Assembly: GCA_026874595.1 (NCBI GenBank)
Contig: CM049308.1
Location: 46,881,327-46,945,326, forward strand
Reading direction: 5' to 3'
DNA: 64,000 bases
Origin: Sipunculus nudus
Lineage: Eukaryota; Annelida; Sipuncula; Golfingiida; Sipunculidae
Shown here piece after piece: positions 49,206 to 59,880 of this stretch. Every line of letters begins with the position of its first letter. Within the stretch, counting starts at the first letter, position 1. A program made the translations under genes and the position numbers. Under the pieces are notes generated by a model that saw nothing but the letters and a program-made list of their open reading frames with translations, did not search any database and was not told where the DNA came from.

Positions 49206-50236
49206 TAGCCCTCAGCCCTTAGGCTGATGGGCTATTGTCGTCACCCAAGCTGTCCGTCCGTCCGTCCGGCGTCCGTTAACTTTTACCTTGTGAGCGAGAT
49301 ATCTTGAAAAGGATTCACCGTCAGAATTTTATTTCCTGGGTAAAGATGTATATCGACAAAATCTCGGTCAAGTTCGAAGATGGGTGACCTTGACTTATTT
49401 TTATACATTTTAGAGCTGATTATAGAAAAACACTTAGATGCTTATTACTCAGGAACCATTTGGTGGATTTTCACAAAACTTACTATGATTATTGGGACTG
49501 ATAGTCTGTACCTGCTATACAAGTTTGGTGGCGCCACCTACAATTTCTGATTTTTAATGAATTTTTATCGGATTTTTCAACTTTGGGCTTGTGAGTGGGA
49601 TATCTCGAAAAGGATTCACCGTGAGAATTTTATTTTTTGGGTGAAGATGTATATTGACAAAATCTCGGTCAAGTTCGAAGATGGGTGACCTTGACCTTTT
49701 TTTCTATGTTTTAGAGCTGATTATAGAAAAAACATTTAGAAGCTTATTTCTCAGGAACCATTGGATGGATTTTCACAATACTTACTATGATCATAGGGAC
49801 TGATGGTCTGTAACTGCTGCACAAGTTTGGTGGCGCCACCTGCAATTTCTGATTTTTTATTGAATTTTTCTTGGATTTTTCAACTTTGGCCTTGTGAGCA
49901 GGATATCTCTAAAAGGATTCACAATAGGAATTTTATTTCTTTGGTGAAGATGTATATCGACAAAAATCTCGTTCATGTTTGAAGATGGGTGACCTTGACC
50001 TACTTTTCAAGGTCACAGAGCTTATAAAAGAATAAAACTTAGAAGCTTATTTTTCAGGAAGCATTTGGTGGATTGTTATGAATCATGGTACATATCTCTC
50101 CATTTTAAATTTATAACTGAGACATGTACAGATATACATCCATGTGAGAACAGATATTTAGTACTTGTTACTGTTACCACCTCTAAACACTGTTCTTTTG
50201 GCTGAGGGCTTTTGTCAGCTTCTGCTGATATTCTAG
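49206..50236 (+). mobile_element. R3 Helentron-like element, full length
   Basis: Same architecture as 9757-10877: TTTTTT|AGCCCTCAGCCCTTA, GTCCGTCCGTCC, three 'gtgagcgagatatct'-type units, GGTGGCGCCACC at about 49527 and 49830, GGCTGAGGGCT, the TCAGC-TTCT-GCTGA hairpin and CTAG at 50233-50236 followed by T. It carries a single copy of the 82-bp block that is doubled in the other copy. Confidence 0.75.
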
Positions 50237-50775
50237 TCTTCATATTTACCATAAATATTCCTCTATATAGTTCCTATGTACATGCCAGATATTAAGTCAG
50301 TATTATTTAATTTAAAAAAGTTAAGGGCCCAAACATAATGGACTTTTTAAAAAAATCAGGAAGATATTTGGTCACTTAAGACCAAAAGTGTTAAAGGTAG
50401 GGACTTTTTTTCAGTAATACAACTTTAATTAATCAAAATTTAATTGTTTACAGAAAATTAATTCAAAAATTGAACAAATGTTAATCTACTGAAATGTCAA
50501 CAGTTAACCAAAAGCCAACTAATGATTATGGTAATAGCACAGATCATTTGTTCACAAACTGCTCACATGCTTCAGTTTCAACATTAGGAAACACATGGTC
50601 AGGTCACAAAATATTATTTGCAACAATTTCTTGCACATCAATGTAAACCAATCATATGAAACAAACAATGGCCTATATTACCTCTTCCTCTTACACTTTA
50701 TCTCCATTTGATATTATTTTAGATTTTTACCTTCAAGGTCAACTTCAGCTGAGCACAGTGACCCATGGGTCCCTT

Positions 50776-50972
50776 GTTTCCCTTGGTGCATCACTAAATG
50801 GTTTAGCTCATGTCCATTATTCTATAATTTACAGAGTTTCATTTTAGCAGGTCCAGTTTCTCATAGCTTTTCAAATGATAATATATGTGAAAAACCAAAA
50901 GAAATAAAAATATTTTGCAGTTACTAATATTTTCCAAAATTCAGCTGAGCTGTGTGACCCATGGGTCCCTTG
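50776..50972 (+). mobile_element. R2 3' tail fragment
   Basis: 'cccttggtgcatcactaaatgg' text (in part, shared with 24140-24330) ends CAGCTGAGCTGTGTGACCC, ATGGGTCCCTTG at 50972. Confidence 0.6.
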
Positions 50973-51233
50973 TTTTAGCTCAGCTGACTATAAGTCTGGC
51001 TGTCTAGCCGTCCCTCTGTTAACAGGGCATGTTTTGAAAGCGTTGCACCTACGAATCTGAAATTTGGCATACAGTTAGATGTCCCCAAAATCTCCATACA
51101 TACCAAAAATTGAGTCACTAAAACTTTGTTCCTTCGGGAATTTAAAGAAAAACCTCGATTTTTTATATAGAACCCATTGTCACACTTCAAGACTGCATAA
51201 TATTAAAACCTCTGACCTGATATTAATCATTTT
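50973..51233 (+). mobile_element. R2 5' fragment, head-to-tail with previous
   Basis: It begins TTTTAGCTCAGCTGACTATA directly after the 3' terminus of the preceding R2 tail. It runs about 250 bp and is cut by R1 at 51234. Confidence 0.65.
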
Positions 51234-52130
51234 TAGCGAACCTGTGAGCTTATGCAAAGGTGAGGTGTTGTCCATCATGCATCCGTGCTTCTGTGTCTTC
51301 TGTGTCTTCTGTACATAAACCCATACTATCTCGAAAACAGCAGGAGCTAGCATCACCAAACTTTATGCAAAAATCAGTCATCTAAAAACCTCTATCAGAT
51401 TTTGTTTATTTTTTGGCTATCTGCATTTATTTAGATTTTATAGGGAAAAAGCTTAAAACCCTTAAAGCTTAAAACCCTTAAAAAAACTCCTCCTCTGAAA
51501 CTGTCTAGCCAAATTGTCCGATATTTCACAGAAATAATCTCTCTCAAGTTTGTTTATTTGGTTCCAGTTCTGAGTTACAAGAAGTCAAACTAAGACATCT
51601 GTCTAAAAAAGCATACTAAAATTTTACGGGCGGTCATGAGTGCCTGTATCATACTGGGGGCAACAAAAAACTTCTTCTCTGAAACCATATGGCCAAATTG
51701 TTTAATATCACATAGAAATGATCCTAAGGTTTGTTCAAATGGTCTCTGTTCAATTACTTTCGGCTGAGTTATTGGAAGCTGAATTTAGTCATATGCCATA
51801 ACAGCCCATATTACTCAGTGGCTACAAAGATCTTTTCCTTAAAAACCACTTTGCCAAATTCTTTAATCTCACACATTAATTATCCTCAGATGTTCAAGTT
51901 TGTTCAAATGGTTTTGGTTTAGTGCTATTTGACTGGGTTACGGGAATCTGAACTTAGCCAGTTTGCTGTATCTTCCTATATAAGTTATAAACCTGCAAAA
52001 CTTTTTTCCACTGACGCCACTGAGGCCAAATTGTTTAATATTTTACAAGAATAATCCCCACAATAATTCTTATAATAATTGTCTTTAATGGTTCCACATG
52101 AATTAGTAAGATTCAGTAAATAACAGGATC
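51234..52130 (+). mobile_element. R1 element, fragment
   Basis: It starts TTTTTAGCGAACCTGTGAGC and keeps R1 order with several internal deletions. It stops at about 52100 without a 3' end. Confidence 0.6.
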
Positions 52131-53974
52131 CATGCTTGTAGATTATGTCATTCTATATATGTTATAATACACACATACACACACATACATTAAAAGTTAT
52201 AATTGTTTACATTTAAACTTTATGTTTATAAAAAGTAGGAACATACATGTGTCAAGTTAATGAAGTACTCTTAAAACTGAAGCAACTTTAGTTTTATTTC
52301 AAAGTAGGTGGCAGCACTGAAAGTGGTAGCTAATTCCCTCCATATAGTGGGCACCTCTGTAAAGTTGGCAGTTTGGCCCAGTCCAAAGGGTGCCTACATT
52401 TTAGAGATTTGACTGTACATTTATAGTCCAATCATGATCAGCTGAGCACAGTGACCCATAGGTCCCTTGTTTTATCCTGTAAGCACTGTTGAATTTAGTG
52501 ATTATTCGGTATGTATATAAAGAGATGTTGTAACTCCCAGTATTCCATCCCCCCTCCCTCCCAAACTCACACACACACAACCCACACACACAACATTAAG
52601 TCATTGCACCTTTGGACTGGGGATGTTAGTTATATTATTTAATAATATATTATAAAAAAAATAGATCTAATTTAACAAATGTCTAAATTGCTTGCTGAAC
52701 TATCAACAGTTTATAAGATAGGCAACCAATGATCATAGTAATAGTACAGATCATTTATTCACCAACTGCTCACATGCTTCAGTTTCAACTTTAGGAAACA
52801 CATAGTCAGGTCAAAATATATTATTTGCAACAATTTCTTACTCATCAATACAAACCAAACATATCAACCAACCATGGCCTATATTACCTCTTCCTGTCAA
52901 ACACTATCTCCATTTAATATAATTTTAGATTTTTAACTACAAGGTCAACTTCAGCTGAGCACAGTTACACATGAGTTCCTTGTTTTTATTTTGACTTTGC
53001 TGAAATTTAAAAAAAAATCAACTATATTTTGCATTTTCTAAAATTAAAAAAAAATCAGCTGAGTGCCATGCCCCATGGGTCCCTTGCTTCCTTATTGCAT
53101 CATTAAATGGTTTCAGGCCACAAGTTTCATTTATTACACAGATCAAAATCTTTTAAATTTTTTAAAATATTAACAAAAATAAAAAATTGGTACCTTAAAT
53201 TTTGCCCAACTTTGACCATGGCAGGTTTTTTTACTGTAAGTACTGTGGATTTAATTTTCACAGCATGTTTTTGTTAGCATTTCAACTGTTAAGACCAAAA
53301 ATTTGAAACCAGTTGATCAAAAACTGTAGATTTTATTCAAGTTTTCAAGCACCATGTAACATATTGTTTACCTCAAGCTAGTGTTATGCAGTTTGCAAGA
53401 GCTCAGCTCCCCAGCTTCAGCTCTATGTTCCTTAAATTCGGCATACAGTTAGATGTCTCTAAAAACCCCTACCATGCCAAGAATTTGGTCACTAGGACTT
53501 AATACCTTCGAGATATTAATGAAAAACTTCATTTTTCCATTAAAAACCCATTGTTACACTTAAAGACTGCTTAATATCAAAACCACTGATCTGACTTTAA
53601 TCATAAATAATATACATATTTTTCATTCTCTATGCACATGCCAGAATGATGTTAGTATTGCGTAATTGTTTTAAGTTATGGGCCCAAACATAATGCACTT
53701 TGTAAAAAATCAAGAATTATATTTACTCCCTTAACAATGGGAATTGCTGAAGCTAGAGATTTTTTTGTCAGGGATGTAACATTATTTTATCAAGAGTCAA
53801 TTGAATACCAAAAATTAGTTCTGAATTTTTCAAATTTTATAAGTTATTAGTATAAATATAAAATTAGTACCTTAAATTTTGCCCCACTGTGACCATGGCA
53901 CGTTTGTTTCCCGTGAGCACTGTTGATATAATTTTTATATCATGCACACATAAGGATATCAGCTTTTTAGTTTA
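52131..53974 (+). mobile_element. R2-type tails and body fragments
   Basis: Unique-looking sequence with a (CA)n run at about 52170-52185 leads to an R2 end at 52468 (CAGCTGAGCACAGTGACCC, ATAGGTCCCTTG|TT). Two more tails follow, ending near 52984 and 53091. R2 body text runs from about 53140 to 53970 ('ggcatacagttagatgtctc'). No gene is visible. Confidence 0.5.
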
Positions 53975-55845
53975 GAAATGTTTTAATGCAAAAAAAACCA
54001 TCTGAAAAAATCTGCATTTTTTTCAGATTTTATAGAGAAAAAGCTTTAAAAAAAACTTTAAAAATCTTCTTCTCCGAAACTGTCAATCCAATTTGTTCAA
54101 TATTTCACAGAAATAATCTTTTATACCATCTCTCTCAAGTTTGTTCAAAAGGGTCATGTTCCGTGAATTTTGGCCAAATTACAGCAAGTTGAACCAAGTC
54201 ATCTGTCCAAAAAAAGCATACTAAAATGACAATCTCAGAAACGGCCAGAGCTATCGTCACCAAATTTTATGCCAGTGTTGGTCACATAAGTCATATATGA
54301 AATTCAGGTATTGGTGGCGCCAACTGCATTGACCTTTTTTTGTACGGGGGTCATTGGTCATCTGTATATTAACCCATAATTTCTCAGGAATAGCAGGAGC
54401 TACCATCCCCAGATTTTATGCAATAATCTGGCTCATATCAAATGTTATGGGTTTCAGCTATTTTTTTTGCTATCTGCTTCTTGTAAATGGACCAGCCAAA
54501 TTATTCAGTATTTTACATAAATGATCCCAGAGGCAAGCCCTCTCACGTTTGTTCAAATGGTTTGCTTTTGATGAATTTTAGTGCAGTTAAACAAATTTGA
54601 ACAGTCATCTAGCCAAGTAAGCATACTGACATAGTAATCTCAGAAATGACAGAAGCTAGCATTACCAAGTATTGTGCAAATGTTGGTCACATGACTCATA
54701 TTTGAAGTTGCAGATTTTGTGGTGCCACCTACATTGACCTGTTTTTTGTGGGCAAAAACCACATAATTTTAGCCTTTTTCAGCTTAAAATGTTTATGATG
54801 AAAATGTCAAGTTGATTCATTCAATTTTTCAAAAGAATTCTCCCAGGACATGGTTCTTTCAATCATATCAGAAAAGCTTAAGTTGGTCTTATGGCCATTA
54901 TTATGTCTAACTGAAAGTGAGGACTACAAAACTGTTCTTCTACAAAATTATTGTTTCAATTATAACTTCTGTAACATGGCACAAAATTATTCTTAGGTGG
55001 CCCTTGTTCAAGTTTACTTGAATGATTTTTGGCAGAATTATTGCGCCTTTAACAATGAAAGAACTGCATTTTTTTTAATCTAGATATTTTGATAAAAAGT
55101 TCATGAATATTTCAGCTTGAAAAAAAGCATTTCAGCAAAAGTCTTTCAGTATGTGTAAACAGATTTGCAAACAGGCCAAGATTGTGTCTGTTTATTTAAA
55201 TAGGTTAAGAAACTGCCAACTGTTTCAGATTTGGCAATAGATCAGAGTTCATTCAGTGCAGCCAGATATAGGTCAAGAGTTCAATCAGTGTAGCCAAGCA
55301 CAAGGCATGTGATCCCCTCATGGGTGACATGTGAACACCTCATGGGCACCATGTGATTACCTCATGGGTGCGATGCCCCTCAGGGCGGCATGTGGAGCCA
55401 ATCTATTTATAGCTTTGGCAAACTGCCAACTGTAACAGATTAGGCAACAGGTCAAGAGTTCACTCAGTGCAGCCAGGTACAGGTAAAGTTCACCCAGTCT
55501 AGCAAGGTGCAGGTCATGAGTTCACTCAGTGTAGTAGCCTGAGCAAGCATATTTGTCACACTTCACTCGGGGCAACTGCCTTTCTCACCTAAGCCTGGTC
55601 GGCCCCATGCATCAGGCTCAAGGTAAGTTTGATGTATTGGCCTGATATTATGACCTGTCAATGTGTCTTTGATGGCTTTCTCGTTCACAAGACAGATGTC
55701 GCCACCTACAATGACTTTTGCACAGTGTATGTGCCTGCTTATTTCTATAGAGGAATTTGATATATCATCCTAAAATTTGGCATATTTTTACCTATTGAAT
55801 AGCTTTGTCGTATACAAGACTGGTGGTGCCAGCTACAATCATTTT
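53975..55845 (+). mobile_element. R1 element, internal fragment
   Basis: It joins R1 mid-unit ('gttttaatgcaaaaaaaacc') and is collinear with 27780-29800, including GGTGGCGCCAACTGC at about 54315, the 'gtcaagagttc' array at about 55245-55530 and GGTGGTGCCAGC at about 55824. An R2b 5' end is inserted at the T-run at 55841-55846. Confidence 0.65.
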
Positions 55846-56183
55846 TAGCTCAGCTGACTGTAAGTCAACTGAGGAATAGGAATGGCGCCTGTCTGTGTGG
55901 CCCTCCAGCAGTCCGTTAGCAGGGCACAAATTGTAACAGCTGGTCCTAGAAACATCTAAGTGAAGATCCAGGGAGGTCAATAAAAAATCTAATCAGAAAC
56001 CTGACATTAGGTCACTGCGACCTATATCCTTCGAGCTATGGGGCCCTTAAGCAACCCCCAGAATAGTAGAAAATTTCCAATATCTTGATAATTAATGCAT
56101 GGTTTTTCATGAATTTTGCCTTGAATATTGACCATGACTAGTTTTGTCAGTTCCTGAAACATGGTGGTGCCACCTGTATTTTT
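55846..56183 (+). mobile_element. R2b element, 5' fragment
   Basis: TTTTTAGCTCAGCTGACTGT and 'caactgaggaataggaatgg' match the R2b copy at 14670. It ends in GGTGGTGCCACCTGTATT and a T-run where R1 is inserted. Confidence 0.6.
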
Positions 56184-56698
56184 TAGCGAACCTGTGAGCT
56201 TATGTGATGGTGTGGAGTCGTCCGTCGGCCGTCGTCTGTACGTTAACCCATACTATCTTGAAAATGGCAAGAGTTAGCATCAAGAAATTTTCTGCAAAAA
56301 ATTTATCATCTAAAAAAACTCTATCGGATTTTGCTTATTTTTTGGCTAACTGCACTTTCTTAGATTTTATAGGGAAAAAGCTAAAAAAACTCTAAAAATC
56401 TTCTTCTCCGAAACTCTTCAGCCAAATTGTCCAATATCTCTCTCAAGTTTGTTCGAATGGTTTAAGTTCGGTGATTTTTGGCCGAGTTACAGCTAGTTAA
56501 ACTTAGTCATCTGACCAAAAAAGCGTACTAAAATTAAGGGAGCTGAATTTAGTCATATGCCATAACTGCCCATTTTAGCTCAGTTGCTACAAAGATCTTC
56601 TTCTCAAAAACCACTGGGCCAAATTCTTAAATCTCACATATTAATTATCCTTAGATGTTGATAATTCAAGTTTGTTCAAATGGTTTTGGTTCAGTGAT
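56184..56698 (+). mobile_element. R1 element, 5' fragment
   Basis: It starts TTTTTAGCGAACCTGTGAGC and is cut at 56699 by an R2 5' end. A deletion removes the GGTGGCGCCACC region. Confidence 0.65.
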
Positions 56699-58027
56699 TA
56701 GCTCAGCTGACTATAAGTCATCTGAGCTATAGTCGTGGTCCATTGTCCGTCGTCCGTCCGTCTGTCCGTCCGTCCGTCCGTCCGTCCGTAGATGTGGCAC
56801 GTTTTGAAACCGTAAGACTTAGGAATCCAAAATTTGGCATAATGTTAGCTGTCCCCAAGATCTCCTACCAAGCCGAAAACTGGGTCTTTGCGACTTTGTT
56901 GCTTTGAGAAATTAAGGAAAAACCTCAATTTTTTATTAAAAACCTATTTTCACACTTTAGGGCTGCCTAATATCAAAACCACTCATCTGTTTTTCCTCAT
57001 ATTTACCATAAATATTCCTCTATATAGTTCCTATGTACATGCCTGAAATTATGTCTGTATTATATAATTTAAGAAAGTTATGGGCCAGAATATAATGCAT
57101 TTTGTAAAAAATCAGGAAAGATATTTGATCACTTAACACAAAACTTGTTAAAGCTATGGACTTTTTTTCAAGTAATATAACTTTAATTAATCAAAATTAA
57201 ATTGTATACCCAAAATTAGATCAAAATCTTTTAAATTTTTTAAAATATTAGCAAAAACAAAAAATTGGTACCTTAAATTTTGCTTAACTTTGACCATGGC
57301 ACGTTTTTTTCCTGTAAGTACTGTGGATTTAATTTTCTCAGCATGTTTTTGTTAGCATTTTGTCTGTTAACACCAAAAATTTGAAACCAGTTGATCAAAA
57401 ACTGTAGATCTTATTCAAGTTTTCAAGCACCATGTAACATTTTGTTTACATCAGGCTAGTGTTATGCAGTTTGCAAGAGCTCAGCTCCCCAGCTTAAGCT
57501 CTCAGTTCCTAAAATCTGGCATACAATTAGATGTCTCTAAAATTCCCTACCATGCCAAGAATTTGGTCACTAGGATTTAATACCTTTGAGATATTAATGA
57601 AAAACTTCATTTTTCAATTAAAAACCCGTTATTACTTCAATACTGCCTAATATCAAAACCACTGATCTGACTTTAATCATATATAATATACATGTTTTTC
57701 AATACATTCTCTGTGCACATGCCAGAAATGATGTCAGTATTGCGTAATTGTTTTAAGTTATGGGCCCAAACATAATGCACTTTGTAAAAAATCAAGAAAT
57801 ATATTTACTCCCTTAACAAGGGGCTTGCTGAAGCTAGAGATTTTTTGTCAGGGATGTAAGATTATTTAATCAAGATTCAATTGAATACCCAAAATTAGTT
57901 CTGAATTTTTAAAATTTTATAAGTTATTAGTATAAATATAAAATTAGTACCTTAAATTTTGCCCAACTTTGACCATTTCACTTTTGTTTAATGTGAGCTC
58001 TGTTTATATAATTTTCATATCATGCAC
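56699..58027 (+). mobile_element. R2 element, 5' half, cut by the LTR element
   Basis: TAGCTCAGCTGACTATAAG and (GTCC)n at 56755-56790, then R2 body collinear with 43000-44320. It stops at 'cattttcatatcatgcac'-type text (58027), where intact copies continue 'acataaggatttcagc' (about 44310). The second half should lie beyond 64,700. Confidence 0.7.
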
Positions 58028-59146
58028 TGTCACCAGAAATCGGTGACAATATGTACGGTGTTTTGTATCATAGTTTAACGAAGTCTGTTCTCTATTGATA
58101 TTGACGTGAAGCGTCATCCTAAAGCGTTGACAGGTCTGGATTGTATATATATATATTGTGTATTCTTGTATGAAATCCCATCGGCTATCAGCTGATTTAT
58201 CTGTGTCACGCATCGTGTGTGGGTCGCCATGGTGACGCTAACAGTCAAACTAGGTCACATATATCCTTATATGGGACACTTGAGAAATGAGCCAATCAGA
58301 GAACCGGATCGCCGTATTGTGACGACGATTGTGACGTCAGAGTTCAGGGAGAGACGCTGGAAGCTGCCTTCAGTTGGGTCTTGAAGCTTGAGGTGGCAGC
58401 ACGCACGCACGGGAGTAGGAACATTGAAACGCCAGGAACGGCATAGAAGCAAGCTTCTACAAGGACCCAGCTCATGAGAACTCAGCCATGCTGCCGAAAG
58501 AGCTTCGTATTGGCGATATAGAGAGAGCGCGCTCGTCACTTGCCGGCCTAGTTCAGCTTGACCTAGATACATAACCGCCGTAAGCCGTGAAACCGTTGCT
58601 ACAAGAGCAAGGTCAAGGACTCTAAGCTCCTCGTAAACAAAAGGGCTCTATTGCATTCATGTGAACGTGAACCTACCCGGGTCGCTGACAAGCAAGATCA
58701 GTTGAAGATAGCTAAACTCAGAAAGACTAGATCTATATGGTACTAACCATACGCAAGATTCTGCACAAAACAGTAACCAGAGATCTCTGAAGGAACTGGA
58801 CTTTATGGTTTATTATACAAACCATGGACTCAGTAAATATCCTATAATTTTAATGTGAAGAACTGTCGTATTGACACATCATCGCACACACTCACATTTG
58901 TGTCTCTGTAAGTATTGTCTTGAATTATATTTGTGAATTTAACCTGATGTCTCATAGTTTCTATTGATCTGGGTGTATGATTGTCTGGTATTTTAATACA
59001 CGTCCTTAAAAGAACCTGGAAATGTCACCTGTAATGACCGGGATCTAATTTCTTGATGAGTGAAATCAAGTGGCGAGCGTAAACCCATCCTATTGTTTTA
59101 TAGGATATATCCGTTGTAAAGTTTTCACGTTAAGTTAGGGGTGACA
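58028..59146 (+). repeat. 5' LTR, 1119 bp
   Basis: It begins TGTCACC and ends GGTGACA, perfect 7-bp terminal inverted repeats with TG...CA ends. The start is fixed by the 3' LTR at 63627, where identity begins at the same base. It contains a TATATATATATA run at about 58143-58155 and a TGACGTCA palindrome (CRE type) at 58332-58339. Confidence 0.85.
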
Positions 59147-59151
59147 TTGTA

Positions 59152-59169
59152 TGGCGAGCGTGCCAGGAT
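59152..59169 (+). other. Primer binding site
   Basis: TGGCGAGCGTGCCAGGAT lies 5 bases after the LTR end. It has the TGG start expected for complementarity to a tRNA CCA end and resembles the tRNA-Arg type TGGCGACCGTGAC used by some insect gypsy elements. A second TGGCGAGCGT lies inside the LTR at 59071. The tRNA species is inferred. Confidence 0.55.
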
Positions 59170-59880
59170 ATAATTAGCCTTTAAAAAAAAAAAAAAAAAA
59201 AAAAAACTGGCTAATTACAGTAAGTTTCAGAAGTTTTGAACTGAGAAAACAGTACTGAAACCAGACATTCATATACTCAAACTAGAGTTGATCTGAATTA
59301 ATAATTGGAAATGACACCAAACTGATGTTGTAGTGTATACTTGCCCAATGAAATTACCCCACTGTTAGGAGTTAATATTTATTCAGTGAGAATATTACCT
59401 GAAGCACAACATTGTTTCAAGATCGGCATATACCTTGTAGATTTGGCTAGAACACATGCATGTTTTGTGAGTAATGCTAGTTCAGTGATACCTGGACATC
59501 ATTATTGGGTTGATATAAACCCAGATTAGAGTGAAAATTTTTGATGTTGTTAGATACGCCCTGGTATAATTTTTTCTACACTAGTTTGTGATTGGTCACG
59601 TGGTAGGGTCTCTTGACAGGTAAGTTTACCCCTCCCGATTGGCATGGTAATCATAGGTGCATGGTGTTTATTGATATCTTGATATCCATCCGTCCATCCG
59701 TCTGACCCTTCGTCCGACCTTCCGTCCGTCCGTATAAGTAGATTTTGATGCGTAGAGCTACCGTAGTGTTATTGTACGGATACCGCCGGTTCGTTAGGTT
59801 GGCTTTAACAGTACGTATTTACGGATTTTTAAGAGCGGATATTACTAGATACTGGAATCTTACTAGGTTAGAGCGTTACC
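59170..59880 (+). other. Untranslated leader
   Basis: About 710 bp with an A-run at 59185-59206 and a short (CCGT)n stretch at about 59690-59730. I see no credible coding frame; a 62-codon frame at 59341 has no recognisable features. Confidence 0.5.

Larger units (their letters stand above)
48476..50775 (+). mobile_element. R2 element holding nested R1 and R3 insertions
   Basis: It starts TTTTTTAGCTCAGCTGACTA with CGTCCGTCCGTCTGTCCGG and is interrupted at 48726 by R1 and at 49206 by R3. R2 text resumes at 50238 ('catatttaccataaatattc') and ends CAGCTGAGCACAGTGACCC, ATGGGTCCCTTG|TTT at 50775. Confidence 0.65.

Noticed and set aside
58267-58572. 101-codon minus-strand frame in the LTR
   Set aside because: Antisense of the LTR without recognisable domain; likely chance in GC-richer sequence.
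59341-59529. Short frame in the leader of the LTR element
   Set aside because: No domain, no Kozak context and ends well before Gag; not supported.
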